NCBI GenBank assembly: GCA_008009225.1
Contig: CM017771.1
Span: 34,710,184 to 34,774,183, forward strand
DNA from: Acer yangbiense
Lineage: Eukaryota; Streptophyta; Magnoliopsida; Sapindales; Sapindaceae
Length of the DNA: 64,000 nt
Direction: 5' to 3'
This document shows positions 1 to 11,505 of this stretch, piece by piece; within the stretch, counting starts at the first letter, position 1, and the number at the start of each line of letters is the position of its first letter. The notes beneath the pieces are model-generated. The model ran no database searches, was not told where the DNA came from, and was given only the letters and a program-made list of their open reading frames with translations. The position numbers and the translations under genes are program-made.

Positions 1-246
1 TACACAAAATATTATTCTATAACGTCTTCAAGCCACAAAATCAAATCAATATCAAATGCAACTATGACACTCGTAACATTTTCTCTCACATTGTTGGGAT
101 ATATATAGTAATCATCCTCAAGGACACAAAGTACAATTATCTTTCAAAACGCTATATGTTCAACAACCAAACACACTGCATGTACATGGACTAGCAATTT
201 ACTCTAATCATCCTTTCTGTACACAAAAACAAGAACCTACATGCAC

Positions 247-3200
247 CTACACATCCTGTCTACATACAGGGCAGGAACCATGCCCAATGAGCCACTTGTC
301 CACGCATGCCAAGTGAAAAGTGTGGTTGCAGCGGGGCAAGCTCCTTGCAAGTTCCCCAACTTCAATATCCTGCCAAGAACAGAGTATATTGTTACCAGAA
401 TAACTAAGACAGACCACCACCACCACTTAATTACCTTTTTAGGATATTATTACTAATTAAATCAACAAATTCCAATTAAAATAGAAGAATCAATGAAACA
501 AAAACCTGCAAACATATACAACAGCAGATACTGTGTGTTGCCTTGATCTCATCCAAGATCACATGACAAGGTAATTTCTTCAAGGACTCTCCTGACAACC
601 CTCTAGAGACAGCTGGGCCATAGGTAACATTGACATCATAGCTCATATTAGCAATGCTTACCTGCTCAATCCAACAAAAACTGATTTACAAATCATATCT
701 CCAAAATAAATGGTAATTCATTAACCCTTCACTCGTAAGTCGTAACCGTATTCCAGAATTACAAATTTGAAAGAACATAATAATGACATATCATAGCCAC
801 TTGTAATTGTAAAAAGAGAAGTTGATATTTTTTTTCCAATCAGGCATCAATTACTATTCTTTATTTCACAAAACACAACCACACAAACTATTGACAGAGG
901 GTTCACATAAATGCTATACCCAGTCTAAGCACTGCCTTCATCTCAAATCCTAGATAGCTGTGGCATTGCTATCTCATGTTGGAAACAACCACACTGCTAT
1001 TGAAATGAATATGATGACACCAAACATGATAGGTTTTCCCTCAGCTTCATAGCTTTTGACTTTTGTATTCACCAATCAAACTCTCCCAACATACAAAATT
1101 CTTTACCACGGAATCCTGAATGCCTGTTCAGTTTCCATACATTTGTATTTCAAATTCAAGCATTATTTAGAATTTATTTAAGGAGTTCAAATTCTTTAGA
1201 TTGAGCAATAAAAAAAGGTGGTGTTAATAAGAGAGTGAGAGAATGGGAGAAAGAGAAGTGAAAAAGAAAAGGTTGCATTACGAAGATATTAAGGCCTTTT
1301 AAAGGCCTTCATGTCTACTCAGGTCAGAACAGTCAAATTTAGCCAACACAACAGATTCCACACAGGTTTTTTGAAAGTCTTTGTTTGGTATTGAAATCCC
1401 AGGTTAAGTTGGGCTCAAAACTTCATGATGTATTCTTCGTGCAGGTTTAGGTTGGTTATAGTGTTAACCACCAAATCATGATGATGAGCAACCATGAAAT
1501 AATCAATGACCTTTTGTAGTTTTAGACAAAACACTAAAATTAATTTAGAACAATACCCAACTGTACTCAGGTACATATGATTTATGAGAGCAATTGGTAG
1601 TTTTTCTATCTCTATAATTCTTAGAACAACACATTCAAATTATTGGTGAGAATTGCATAATAAAGTTCTGTACATTGAAAACTCTCACAATTTGCAGTCA
1701 TCTTAAACTCTCAGCAGCTTGCCATTACTTAGGAGTTGTTTTTTAAACAACGAAGCTTGAAACAAATACATCCCAGAAAAAAATAAAAAAAGAGAAATAT
1801 AAACGACAAAAATGAAACCAAAAACAATTTAAATGGCAACTGGAGAGTCCCAAATTTTACAAATTATACTCACTTGATAACCATATGAAAATGAAAAATG
1901 TAATGCCAATAGATAGATATAAAGCATCTTTGTTCACTACCATACAAAATAACCATGTTTACATGTATATTACATCCAAAATTGTCATATGCAGATCACA
2001 AAAGGCTAAAAATTAAACACGCACCTGCCAATGGTAAGCAGTTAACAGTGAGGGTGTAAACTGCTCATCTACCAATCTCCCACGGAGAAGCTCCTCTACA
2101 AAGTCTGCCTGGACCCAAAATGTATATAGTTAGTCTAATACTGCCCAAACTGATGCCAGACTATATGAGTTATTTGTAACAAATGGATAATAGAAGCAAG
2201 AAGTACAGGATTTTATTTTCTAATGAATGGAAGAAGGTTGATGCCTATATATTAAACCAGCCAAATGTAACCAATATTACTACACTAATCATTTTACATG
2301 GTTTTGACAACAAACACAGACCTTCATATTAATAAAATACGTAAAACATCATACTTGAAAACCATGAGTTGATTACCTTCCTACAGAAAGGTAAATGAAA
2401 TTAAGATATAGATTACTTATTGCAACTGTATAAAAAGCATTCGACCTGAGCAAACTAACCATAGAGGATGAGCCCCGAGAACCAGATCGTTCCAAACACC
2501 AGTAAGCACGAGAAGCCTCCAAAACCTCCACAGAAAGTACAGCTCCGGCAATGGCACCCAGTCCAGCCCCTCGCAGAACACCACAATCAGAAGCCCTACC
2601 AGCTAAAGCACCCGTGACTGCACCCGTGAAAGCTCCAGCTGCAAGCGGATATTAGCAGGCCATTAAAATAGATTTTACATAAATGAAACTATAAATTTAA
2701 CAGAATGCGACTTGTGATATATAACAAGGGTCTTCTCTAGTCGGGACTGGTTCTGAAGTTTTTCGTCAAGTCTCAATGATCAGCAAATGTGATAATCAGT
2801 TAGCATCAAATTACTCCGATTACAAACTTCAGGAACAGACATGACTAGAGAATTGTTCTGTATAACAATCCGAATAATTCATCAAGCCTGTGGTAACCAA
2901 AATCTAATTTTGCAGGATTAATTAATACTAGGATACAAGAGATAGAAATAAAGACAGGGAATAGCATAATTGTAAAGCAATTGATCGACAATAATAAGAA
3001 GAATCGGTACCGAGAGCAAAGAGACCGGTTAGAGTTCCGGAGATAGCACCAGAGATGAATTTGGGTATGGTGTGGAAAAGAGTGGGGCCATGAAAATCAA
3101 AAGTACCCATGACCGAAACCAAGGGTGGAGCTGGCGACGGAGATGGGGAGGAGCTATCGGAAGGGAATTGGCAACAGCTACAGAGAGGGACCACATCCAT
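247..3200 (-). CDS. NEP1-interacting-protein-like RING-H2 E3 ubiquitin ligase, five exons, complete
   Basis: The spliced minus-strand reading frame is 243 residues. Coding exons are 3200-3011, 2638-2460, 2108-2025, 661-506 and 369-247 (stop TAG), and all four introns are GT-AG with matching phases. Residues about 46-120 form a hydrophobic Gly/Ala-rich stretch (FISGAISG, TGAVTGALAG, GAGLGAIAGAV), the membrane-associated N-terminal part typical of the NIP/ATL-like family. The RING-H2 lies at the C terminus and is split between exons 4 and 5: C-x2-C at residues 198-201 (CICL), then CNHTFHLAC, then CPVC, so all eight zinc ligands are present. Related proteins are E3 ligases; in Arabidopsis a member binds the plastid RNA polymerase NEP. 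The start at 3200 is preferred over the Met at 3110 because it keeps a serine-rich leader and a normal family length. The fold and family assignment are strong; the specific partner is inferred. Confidence 0.9.
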
Positions 3201-3436
3201 TAACGCTATAAAGGCAGCAGCTAGATTTACGGGGCCATGGATATTCGAGAGAGAGAATTTGGTGGAAGGAGAGAAACAGAGGAGCGAGAAAATGCAAACG
3301 CAAAGGAGGGCGTTTTACAATTGGGTGGCTCTATTGAGACCCAAAATAATACTCTCTATACCTACCTATATGCCATATTTTTATTACACCCGTTATTAAA
3401 AGAGGAAATAGCACTTTTTAACTAAAATATTAAAGG

Positions 3437-3705
3437 GGTTTCTATTTTTAACCAAAATTAGTGTTTTAACCGTTTTTACCAAACTTTCTATTGAAGAGAT
3501 AAATTTGCCCCTACCTTTTCTATTTATTTTTATTTTTATTTTTTAAAACTAATTTTCTTTAAAATAAAATAAAAACTTTTTCTTTTTATTTATTTTTTTA
3601 ATGATTGGAGGTCTGCGTTACCTCCATGGATGTCTGTGTGACCTCTAATGGAGGACTGGGTGACCTCTGTTGAAAGTTGCCCAAACCTCCATGGACGTCA
3701 CTTAC

Positions 3706-3739
<34 letters not shown>

Positions 3740-4308
3740 AAAAAGGGAAAAAAATGGGAAAATGAAAAAGATTGAATGCACCAGATTAAACACATTAGGA
3801 ATTAAACACACATAGATTAAACACGCTATGAATTAGATACACATATTAAACACGCTAGGAATTAAGCACACAGATTAAACACGTTACGAATTAAACTGGT
3901 GGTGTGTTTAATTGTTGAATTCTGGTGGTGTGTATAAATGATGAAAACTAGCAGTGTGTTTAATTGAAGAAGAACGGTGGTGTGTTTAATTGATGAAAAC
4001 CGGTAGTATGTTTAATTGAAGAAAACGGGTGTGTTTAATTGAAGAAAACTGATGGTCTGTTTAATTGAAAAAATCTGGAATTGTTTTTCTTTATTAGAGA
4101 AAAACATTCTTCTTCTTCTTCATCATTTTTTTTAGATTTGAGGCATCTTGCTTGGAGGTCGGAGATCTCGCTTGGAAGTCTCGCAGACCTTGGAAGTCTA
4201 CGGACCTTCAATAAAAAAAAAATTTTAAGTTTTTTTATTTAAGAAATCATTATGGAAAGTTTGGTAAAAATAATCAAAACACTAATACTGGGTAAAAATA
4301 AAAACTCT
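3437..4308. mobile_element. Probable MITE with long diverged terminal inverted repeats
   Basis: About 60 bp at 3437-3500 (TATTTTTAACCAAAATTAGT onward, through TTTTTACCAAACTTTC) reappears inverted at 4246-4308 with scattered mismatches. That gives an element of roughly 870 bp that is AT-rich and non-coding. It contains a T/A-rich stretch, a poly-A run at about 3706-3737 and short repeats at 3785-4075. Long terminal inverted repeats and no coding capacity suggest a Mutator-like or foldback MITE. I could not identify a convincing target-site duplication in the AT-rich flanks. Confidence 0.5.
3785..4075. repeat. Two opposed short tandem repeat arrays (foldback arrangement)
   Basis: From about 3785 to 3895 the motif ATTAAACACGCTA(G/T)GAATTA recurs four or five times. 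From about 3900 to 4075 the reverse-complement core GTGTTTAATTGA(A/T)GAAAAC recurs five or six times with a spacing near 30 bp. Because the two arrays are opposed (ATTAAACAC against GTGTTTAAT), the transcript could fold on itself. The array lies inside the MITE-like element. Repeats are direct and contiguous and there is no cas gene, so this is not CRISPR. Confidence 0.6.
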
Positions 4309-4318
4309 ACTAATTATA

Positions 4319-4500
4319 TGGTTAGTTTCAATTTTAACCCTTATTAAAATTCTAAAGTCATATTATTACTCTACACACCCATCAAAAATCAGAATCTCAA
4401 AATTAACCTCAATGAATTACGTGACACCCGTCAAAAATCAAAATCTCAAAATTAACCTCAATGAATTACTCTATATACACGTTAGGAATTATATGTATAA

Positions 4501-4559
<59 letters not shown>

Positions 4560-4760
4560 GTGGGTGGTATGGTTAGTTTCAATTTTAACCCTTATTACAA
4601 TTCTAAAGTCATATTATTACTCTATACACCTGTCAAAAATCAAAATCTCAAAATTAACCTCAATGAATTACTCTATACACACATTAGGAATTATATGCAA
4701 AATCTCAAAATTAACCTGAATGAATTACTATATACACACATTAGGAATTATATGTGTGTG
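4319..4760. repeat. Duplicated AT-rich unit with a (TG)25 microsatellite
   Basis: The stretch beginning TGGTTAGTTTCAATTTTAAC at 4319 recurs at about 4569, so a unit of about 250 bp is duplicated. A shorter module (AAAATCTCAAAATTAACCT and following bases) appears four times. An uninterrupted TG dinucleotide tract of about 25 units occupies 4508-4557. No gene is visible here. Confidence 0.75.
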
Positions 4761-4779
4761 TGTGAAATTTGCCCGAGTG

Positions 4780-5640
4780 ACGTGAAACCCAAGAAGAGTT
4801 GAAATAGCGGAATACAACAATCCGTTAATAAGGCCATACACTTACATGTCAAGCAAACCAAATCGGGCAAGAGACCCAAAGAGGCAAGAGATATACCCAC
4901 CAAAGATCTCTAGCCAACGAGATCTTCTCCTCCGATTAAGAAGATTTTTAGCTCTGCCAAACCACAATAAATGGTCAAAAGATCTAATCCAAAAAGGAAA
5001 CAAACATATCCTCTTCAAAAGATACTAGAATCCCGATCAAGCAATGACTCGACACCAATTAGGAAAGAATCCTAATCGGTCTACACTACCTGAACTTTAG
5101 TGGGATTCAAATTAATGAGTCCGCTACTTATATGCCAAGAACTGGAAAACCCTAGGGAGGGTGATATAAATATAGCCTTGAACTCATTGTAAAAAAAGGG
5201 GATTAAACGTCATTCTAAGAGAGAGAATAGAGTGTGTAATTAGTTAAATTCATAGTGGAATTATTTCTTTGCCGTCAGCGGTAGCCCATGGATATTTCTC
5301 CTTTACCGGAGTTTTACCATGTAAAATCATTGTCTCCTTTATCATTCACATTATTTTATTTTGTTCACTCACAGAATGCACGAATCGCATCGTTGACTTG
5401 TTGACTTTCCACAAGTCCAGAAATCACCATCAATAAATGTTGCTATAAGGAGGGGGTAAAACATCTAAGATTTGTAAACCCTTGCAAACAATGGCCAACA
5501 ACAGAGATGGAAGTGGTTCCAGGAACAGCCTAATCTTGCCAGACGACACTAATGGGGGAGCAAATATCACCCCCACCACCAGATGACCATCAGATATAGT
5601 CTTGACTGTCGGGGATCAGTAGGCAACCGTTCCTAGCATT
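4780..5640 (+). mobile_element. Truncated Ty3/gypsy fragment: LTR 3' part plus start of gag leader
   Basis: The sequence up to about 5432 resembles an LTR: a TATA-like GATATAAATATAG at 5161-5173 and an end in ACCATCA. Downstream, 5433-5640 resembles the leader of Gypsy-C (GGAGGGGGT followed by an acidic, Ser/Gly-rich reading frame opening ATGGCCAACAACAGAGATGG). The element stops at about 5640 and no pol region follows. It is an old remnant of a related Tat-type family. The left LTR border is uncertain. Confidence 0.55.
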
Positions 5641-5662
5641 TAACGACTGAAAATATATAATA

Positions 5663-6325
5663 TGTGTCTAAACAACCTAGAGGGGGGTGAATGGGTTGTT
5701 AATCCAATTAGTTACCAATTTTTTGGATTAGTCAATATTATAAAAATTAATCCAATACAATGAAATACAATCAACGTAATTAAAGTGCGGAAAACAATAA
5801 ATAACACGTTGATTGATTTACGTGAGAAACCCACAACTGGGTAAAACTCACAGGCTATCCTTCAAGTCACACAGGGTCCTCAAATCCACTATATGTAATG
5901 CTGTTTATGTAGGGAAAAATTAGGGTTTTGATTAAAATAGCAGCGGAATATATATAGGGTTTCAAAAAACAATTCCTTTAGAAAACTTATTTCTTGAACC
6001 GGATTTTGAATATACACGTTCATAGAAAAAAACTTAAAGCATACCCGATTGTTTTCTTGAAGATTTGATCCCGATTTCACCACCAAGCCTTCCGAGCTAT
6101 GACCCACGGTCTGATAACTAGTGTGTGGGCACGTCACAGATACAAACAGGACTAGATGGAGGTTTACAAAAATCAAGAAGACAACCCTTTGCCTTCTCCT
6201 TCAGTTCGACCGGCCCCTGCAAGAGAAACAAAAAAAAGAAAAAAAATTCTTTTTCTTTTTGCCTTTGTCGCACCTCTCTCTTTTCTGTATTAGGTTTAAG
6301 TTGTCTTTTGTTTCCTGATAAGTAT
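5663..6325 (-). mobile_element. Two adjoining copia LTR remnants, minus orientation
   Basis: 5663-5902 resembles the end of a copia LTR in reverse (TGTGTCTAAACAACCTAGAG, then a GGGGGGTGAAT run like those at 12960 and 48790). From about 5903 to 6325 a second piece resembles solo LTR J (TGTAGGGAAAAAT, GCAGCGGAA). Neither has a detectable partner LTR or internal region, so both are read as truncated remnants. Confidence 0.45.
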
Positions 6326-8150
6326 TGTTAACCGCCTAAAAAGGCAAGGTCCAAAGAAGAATTCTCCATCCTTACTAAGATTGCTTGAAGTAGAAGGACG
6401 ATACAAGAAGTATCCAGCTACCCCGGGAAGAAGCCAGGACCGGTATACCCAAGTATGCCAGCTGTGAATCAAGATCAGGGTCACCTAGATCCCCAGGTAC
6501 TGAGGGAATACTGGTACCACAATCCAGGATGTGCCATACCCCGATATCGTGATTCCTTATATGACCGGTCTACTAAGCAGCAAAGATTATGATATATCAG
6601 AAGAGAAGACTATCAAAGAAGGAAGGACCGGTACACCAAGGGACCAGAACCATGCTATAGGAAGGACAGTATGCGCCAACATTTGAATACAAGGAAAGTT
6701 GACTTCTCCTGCCATCTGTAAACTCCATTTTTAATGGGATTAGTCAACTCTATCAAAATCACCGAGAAAGGAGACATATCACTTGATTATGGGATTATTC
6801 CTGGGCCTAAATGAAGCCACCGTCAACGTCCCTTTGATTGCTATATTGATTGACTAATTATCGGTAATGTTAGAAAAAACAGTCTGGGCGGCCGCTTAGA
6901 CGCTTTGCGGCATTCCACCATACTGAATCTAGCAATTTCAGTCATAAAAATCGGTCAACGATAGTCAATGGTGGTCAACAGAAAATCGGCCAAGTTGGAC
7001 CGATTTTTAATAGATTAATCGGTCTAGGCGGGGTCAAAATTGTTGACCGCCTAGTCAGTTTTTTTATAGAAAAAAAGGTCCACCAAAACAGTGAAAATCA
7101 AACCTAAAACCCATCCCAGATCGTGAAAATCACAATCATAGACCAAAACCCAAAATAAAACCCAAATCAAACCTCTGCCAGCCGTTGACAACAACAACGA
7201 TCTACCAAAACGGCACCGAGATTTAATGGTGTTCTTACAATTGAATCAATGGAGAAAATATGAGCAAAATCAACACACAGTGCTGTTGACAAACAAAACC
7301 CACCAAGATTTAGTGAAAAATAACTCAAAACAAGCTTTAATAGAGGAGTGCGAAAGCTTGAAATGAGAGAAAATGGTGGAAGAAAGAAGAAGAAGAAGAA
7401 GGCATGAAACTATGAAAGAGAGAAGAAAAATAAAGATTTGTTGACTTTTAAAAAACACATTTGTAAAATATCAAAAGATACCCTCTCTCAATGTAAAAAT
7501 TTAAAATATACAATAAGAAGTAAAACCTATTAAACAGGTACAAGACATAAAAATAAAAAGGGAATTATGTTCATGATTTTGTTTGAATTTCATCATAATA
7601 TGAGTTTTATTATAGTTTTATAGGTAGGAAAAAAAATATTAAAAAATAAAATAAAATAAAAAAACCGACCGCTTAGAAATCCGCCTAGGCGCTAGGCGCT
7701 GGTCCACTGCCCGACTAGCGCCTAGCGCCTAGCGTTTACTAGAACACTGATTATCAGAGTGATGGGCAAGAAAAGGGACCGATAAATATGACAAGACTTT
7801 GGAAAGAGAGGGGGGTTCGATTTTGAATCCAATTCCATATAGTTTTTCGACTTATCGACTAGCATGAGATCGCCATCGCCAACTGTGTATGAACCTCCAT
7901 ACTTAAACACTCCATAAAAACGCCATTGTATCATGTTATTATATTTGGTTGATCAATAAAAGAGCTATTTATTCGTCTTCTTGATATATACATTGAACTG
8001 TCTTGATTCTTGACCACTTTTACATTTAACTTGCTTTTACTGAGAACATACAGGTATCAAACGCGATATCTCTCCGACTACGACCTACCCCGGTCATGGT
8101 CTGAAAGTTGTTATTTGGAAATTCACCCCTCTGACAATTTTCCATTAACA
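6326..8150 (+). repeat. Gypsy-1 5' LTR (contains a hAT-like MITE)
   Basis: It starts TGTTAACCGCCTAAAAAGG and ends CCATTAACA immediately before the primer site. Without the 885-bp MITE and its duplicated 8-bp target it is about 930 bp. The matching 3' copy starts at 19577 and aligns throughout except for the MITE, which is absent there. Confidence 0.9.
6865..7749. mobile_element. 885-bp non-autonomous hAT-like element
   Basis: The 3' LTR at about 20115 reads ATTATCGGAGTGATGG without interruption. In the 5' LTR the same site is split: ATTATCGG at 6857-6864 and ATTATCAG at 7750-7757 flank the insert, an 8-bp duplication with one change, as expected for hAT. The ends are degenerate inverted repeats (TAATGTTAGAAAAAACAG on the left; CAGTGTTCTAGTAAACG read inward from the right). 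Subterminal GC-rich GCGCCTAG words are repeated near the right end. There is no transposase frame, so it is a MITE-type derivative. Confidence 0.85.
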
Positions 8151-8171
8151 CTTTTTAGCGTCGTCTGTAGG
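8151..8171 (+). other. Gypsy-1 primer-binding site (tRNA-Asp type), mutated
   Basis: Directly after the LTR the sequence reads CTTTTTAGCGTCGTCTGTAG. The intact version, in reverse complement at 40842-40860, contains TGGCGCCGTC, the reverse complement of a tRNA-Asp acceptor end. Here two C-to-T changes give TAGCGTCGTC, typical of methylated-cytosine decay. Confidence 0.75.
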
Positions 8172-8295
8172 AAAGTATCCTCCCATCCATTTACAAAGAA
8201 ACCGCCTCGATAAGTGAAATCAGCAGTGGATATCCCTCTTAGGATAAACCGACCAACAGAAAAACTGGTAACAGAGGAGAGGACTCCACAGCCTG

Positions 8296-9640
8296 ATGCT
8301 GGTGGAAGTACCGGACCCAGAAGGAATCCTCGAGGGAACCGTCCTCAGAGAGAGGAGCATAAGGAGGCAACCATTGTATTGGAAACCTCGAACAACGAAG
8401 GCTGAGAGGCCCGGTCCAGGAATGGTGGATCCAGACATTGAAGACCAGATGGCCAAGATGGCGAAGGAAATTGAGGAGTTGAGGAAAGGAAAGCACCGGG
8501 GAACCCGGAAGAACCTCTTGAGGGAGATGAATGCAGCATTCTCAAGAAGGATTAGGGAGGCAGAGCTACCGCCCAAATTCAAAATGCCAACCGAGAAGTA
8601 TTTCGGATCAGAAGACCTCTTGAGCCACCTAGAGAGCTTTGTACATCAGATGGAGATTTAGAACGTTACCTGGTCAGCAATGTGTAGGATGTTTCTTTCA
8701 ACCCTGATATATTGTGCCAAGACTTAGTTCAGAAAGTTACCACCAGGTAGTGTGGATTCTTTTACACAGTTTACAAAAGATTTCTGTGCTCAGTTTCAGG
8801 GAATCAAGCCTCGTCCCAAAGACCCCATCCTACTTCAATACGTGATCCAATAGCATGGTGAGACACTAACGTCCTATGTGGAAAATTTTCATAAGGTAAT
8901 CCAAATAGGGGTGTTCGCCGAGAAGGAAACCTTAGCCACCTTCCAAAGAAATTTATGGGCCGACAGGTTGTTCCGATCATTTGCCAAACACCCATTTGAG
9001 ACATACCAGGAAGTCTACGACCGGGCTTTGGAGCAGGTGGAAATAGACGAGCAGCTCTGGATCAAGGTCGAGCATGACGAAACCCGTTCCTTCAAATGTC
9101 GAAAGAAAGAGGTTTCGAAACCCAGACCAGTTAAGAAGTTTCATAACCAACCTCCAAACCGGTCTACCTATCGGTCACCATCTTTCCCCCTACACCGGGA
9201 GCGGTACCTAGCAAGAAGGACCCCTCCTAGAACAATGCCTCCACCAAGAGAGGTAGCACGGATAATAGGAGAAGAGGAAGGGTACAACCATTACACCCCT
9301 CTTAACGCAACTAGAGAGACCATATACCTCGTTATCTCTGACAATGGTCTACTTAGGAAGCCTGTTCCTATGAAGATTCTGGTTGACAAGAAGAACTGCT
9401 AAAAGTACTGTGACTTCCATTAGGATATGGGACATAACACATCAGAATGCTATAGCCTCCGCAGCTAGATCGAAGGATTGGTAAAGGGAGGCCTCTTGGT
9501 TGAATTTTTACAATAGGTACGGGATAGCATCAAGATAGGGAAGGAGGTTCAGGGAGAGATGCATGAAGCAAAAGAGAGAATGAGAGATAAGGGGAAGAAT
9601 CTAATGCAATAGATCCAGATCATCCACACCATCAGCGGAC
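8296..9640 (+). pseudogene. Gypsy-1 gag (broken)
   Basis: Several in-frame pieces separated by stops translate as a Tat gag: MAKMAKEIEELRKGK, then FSRRIREAELPPKFKMPTEK, then, after stops near 8659 and 8851, SYVENFHKVIQ and ADRLFRSFAKHPF, and a basic Arg/Pro-rich linker. A zinc-knuckle-like segment (KYCDFH then DMGHNTSECYSL) lies at about 9400-9460 and is interrupted by a stop. Gag packages the element RNA into virus-like particles. The same protein is visible in Gypsy-2 on the other strand at 39116-40640, which supports the reading frame. Confidence 0.8.
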
Positions 9641-9699
9641 GCCCTACCCTAGCAAGAACCTCCAATAACTCAAGAAAGAACCATGCTAGGAAGATCCCT

Positions 9700-10226
9700 C
9701 AACTCACCACCGGTCTTGATGTACTCTGGATCGCTAGGGGATCCCAAGGTTCCCCTTGTACAAGCCAGATCATTTTCACAGAAGAGGATGTCTTCAACAT
9801 GTTGTAGCCACATGATGACCCAATGGTGATCGCAGTGTAAATAGCCAATTGACAGGTTCACCGGGTCCTGGTTGATACCGGTAGCAGTGTTGACATCTTG
9901 TTCAAAGGAGCACTCGAGAAGTTCAACCTAAAGAACTCCTTCTACAACAGATGTACCACACCTTTGTACGGGTTCACTGGGGACTCATTGATGCCAATTG
10001 GGTTAAAGATCCTACCAGTAATAATCGGAGAGGCTTCTCTCTAGCAGAACATAATGACAGACTTCGTTGTGGCTGATACCCCATCTGCCTATAATGCAAT
10101 CCTGGGAGACTCTTCCTATTAGGAATTTGGGGAGTGTTATACATCTACCACAATATGCTGAAATTTTCGATCAGAACTGGAGTGGGAGAAGTTTGAGGAG
10201 ATCAACAAGCAACCCACAGGTGTTAT
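9700..10226 (+). pseudogene. Gypsy-1 aspartic protease and protease-RT linker (broken)
   Basis: The frame reads EEDVFNML then, after stops, VLVDTGSSVDILF at 9865-9903, holding the retropepsin DTGS catalytic triad. It continues to YNAILG near 10110, where a frame change occurs. The linker (IYHNMLKF, GVGEV, GDQQA) can be followed to about 10226 and matches the same linker in Gypsy-2 at about 38440-38560. After that homology ends abruptly at foreign AT-rich DNA. Confidence 0.75.
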
Positions 10227-10227
10227 G

Positions 10228-11505
10228 GTACTATTTTTTATATTATTTGTTATGGTATTGTCATGAAAAATATAATAGTTAAATATTATAATATTAACTA
10301 ATAAATTATAATGGAATATATTTATGTATGTGACAATTTATAAACTACAAAAAAAATATAATGATCACTTATAGGTCGATATTTTAAATGCATCACAATA
10401 GGTACTATTTTTTTTTTTTTTTTTGTCTCTATATTTTTTATCGAAATCACTATATGAATTCTTTCACCAAGTATTGTGGTTCAATTTTAAAATATCAATT
10501 AACTAAAAACAAAACTTATAATTTGTGACGATCACTAATAAGAAGTCTACTTTAAAGATATATCGGGCTAAATTAATCGAGTATGAAATATAACAAAATT
10601 ATTAGTAATTACAAGAATATTTAGTTATTTTTAATTATGTTTACTAAACACGACTATATTAAATGCTCTAAAAAAAAACTTTTTTAGAAATTATATCTAT
10701 TTGTATATTTTACAAAATAATTAGATTTTTTTTTTGGAATAAGTTTAAATTATTAATTAATATAAATTATTAATTTTTCACTAAAATGTTGATTATAAAA
10801 AAAATCAATATAGATATAATATGCATTACCTATTAAAATATATAACTGTAGTAAAATTGTAAAAACAAGTCATACTTTTCTATCAGATAAGAGAGTATTT
10901 TAATAAAATATTAATTTGAAAAACAATATCAAAACATATTATACGATATGCAATATATAGATTCGATTGAATAATGTGTAAAATATATCAATAGTTTATA
11001 TATAAATAGTATGCAAAATATATCAGATATGAAGTTATAGCAAAATGGTAAAAGCAACACTTACCATCTTCAAGGTCCAGGGTTTGAACCATGTAAGTTG
11101 CATGAATTATTTGGGATTTAACAAAGGATCTGGTTGATGTGGGGTGGTTGATCTTGGGGTTCCCTAAGAAAGGTCTAAGAGGTGGTGGAGCGTCAAAAAT
11201 ACAACTAATTTTGACCATTTTTTATTACTATTATCGACGGTAAATAACCGTAGAAAAAGGTGGAATTTTCGACGGCTCGTCGTCAATTTTTAATACTATT
11301 ACTGACAATCATTTTCATTTGTTCGACGGCAATTACCGTCGAAAAAAGTGGTATTTTCGACTGCTCGTTGATGAAAGTTTATTTCTGACGAGCGTATTTC
11401 CGACGGCATTCAACGGCCTTTTCCCATCGAAAAAACTTATTTTCGATGGCAAACCACCTTTTTCGAAGACATTTAGCCCTCGCTGATGACCTTTTTTTTG
11501 TAGTG
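10228..11505. mobile_element. CACTA-type (En/Spm) transposon end and AT-rich foreign DNA replacing the N-terminal RT region
   Basis: The right border is a classic CACTA terminus: read inward from 11505 the minus strand is CACTACAAAAAAAAGGTCAT, followed by subterminal copies of CGACGGC and TTCGACGG between 11230 and 11460. Immediately after 11505 the retrotransposon RT frame resumes. The left border could not be found: homology to Gypsy-1 ends near 10226 but no matching CACTA inverted repeat or 3-bp duplication is evident. The 10300-11000 stretch is very AT-rich and non-coding. About 0.7 kb or more of RT is missing, so an insertion with flanking deletion is likely. Confidence 0.65.
11027..11095 (+). 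repeat. Possible tRNA-derived SINE head
   Basis: TAGCAAAATGGTAAAAGC resembles a pol III A box and GGGTTTGAACC at about 11080-11090 a B box, spaced as in tRNA-derived SINEs. No A-rich tail or target duplication was recognised, so it may also be chance within the CACTA body. Confidence 0.3.

Noticed and set aside
3785..4075. Regular ~30-bp repeats resembling a CRISPR array.
   Set aside because: Repeats are imperfect and contiguous with no unique spacers, the units lie inside a plant MITE, and there are no cas genes.
8010..8213. A protein gene at the end of the Gypsy-1 5' LTR.
   Set aside because: It spans the LTR end and primer site, so it is non-coding element sequence.
10400..11000. A gene within the AT-rich insert.
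   Set aside because: No frame longer than chance and no motif; it is bounded on the right by a CACTA terminus.
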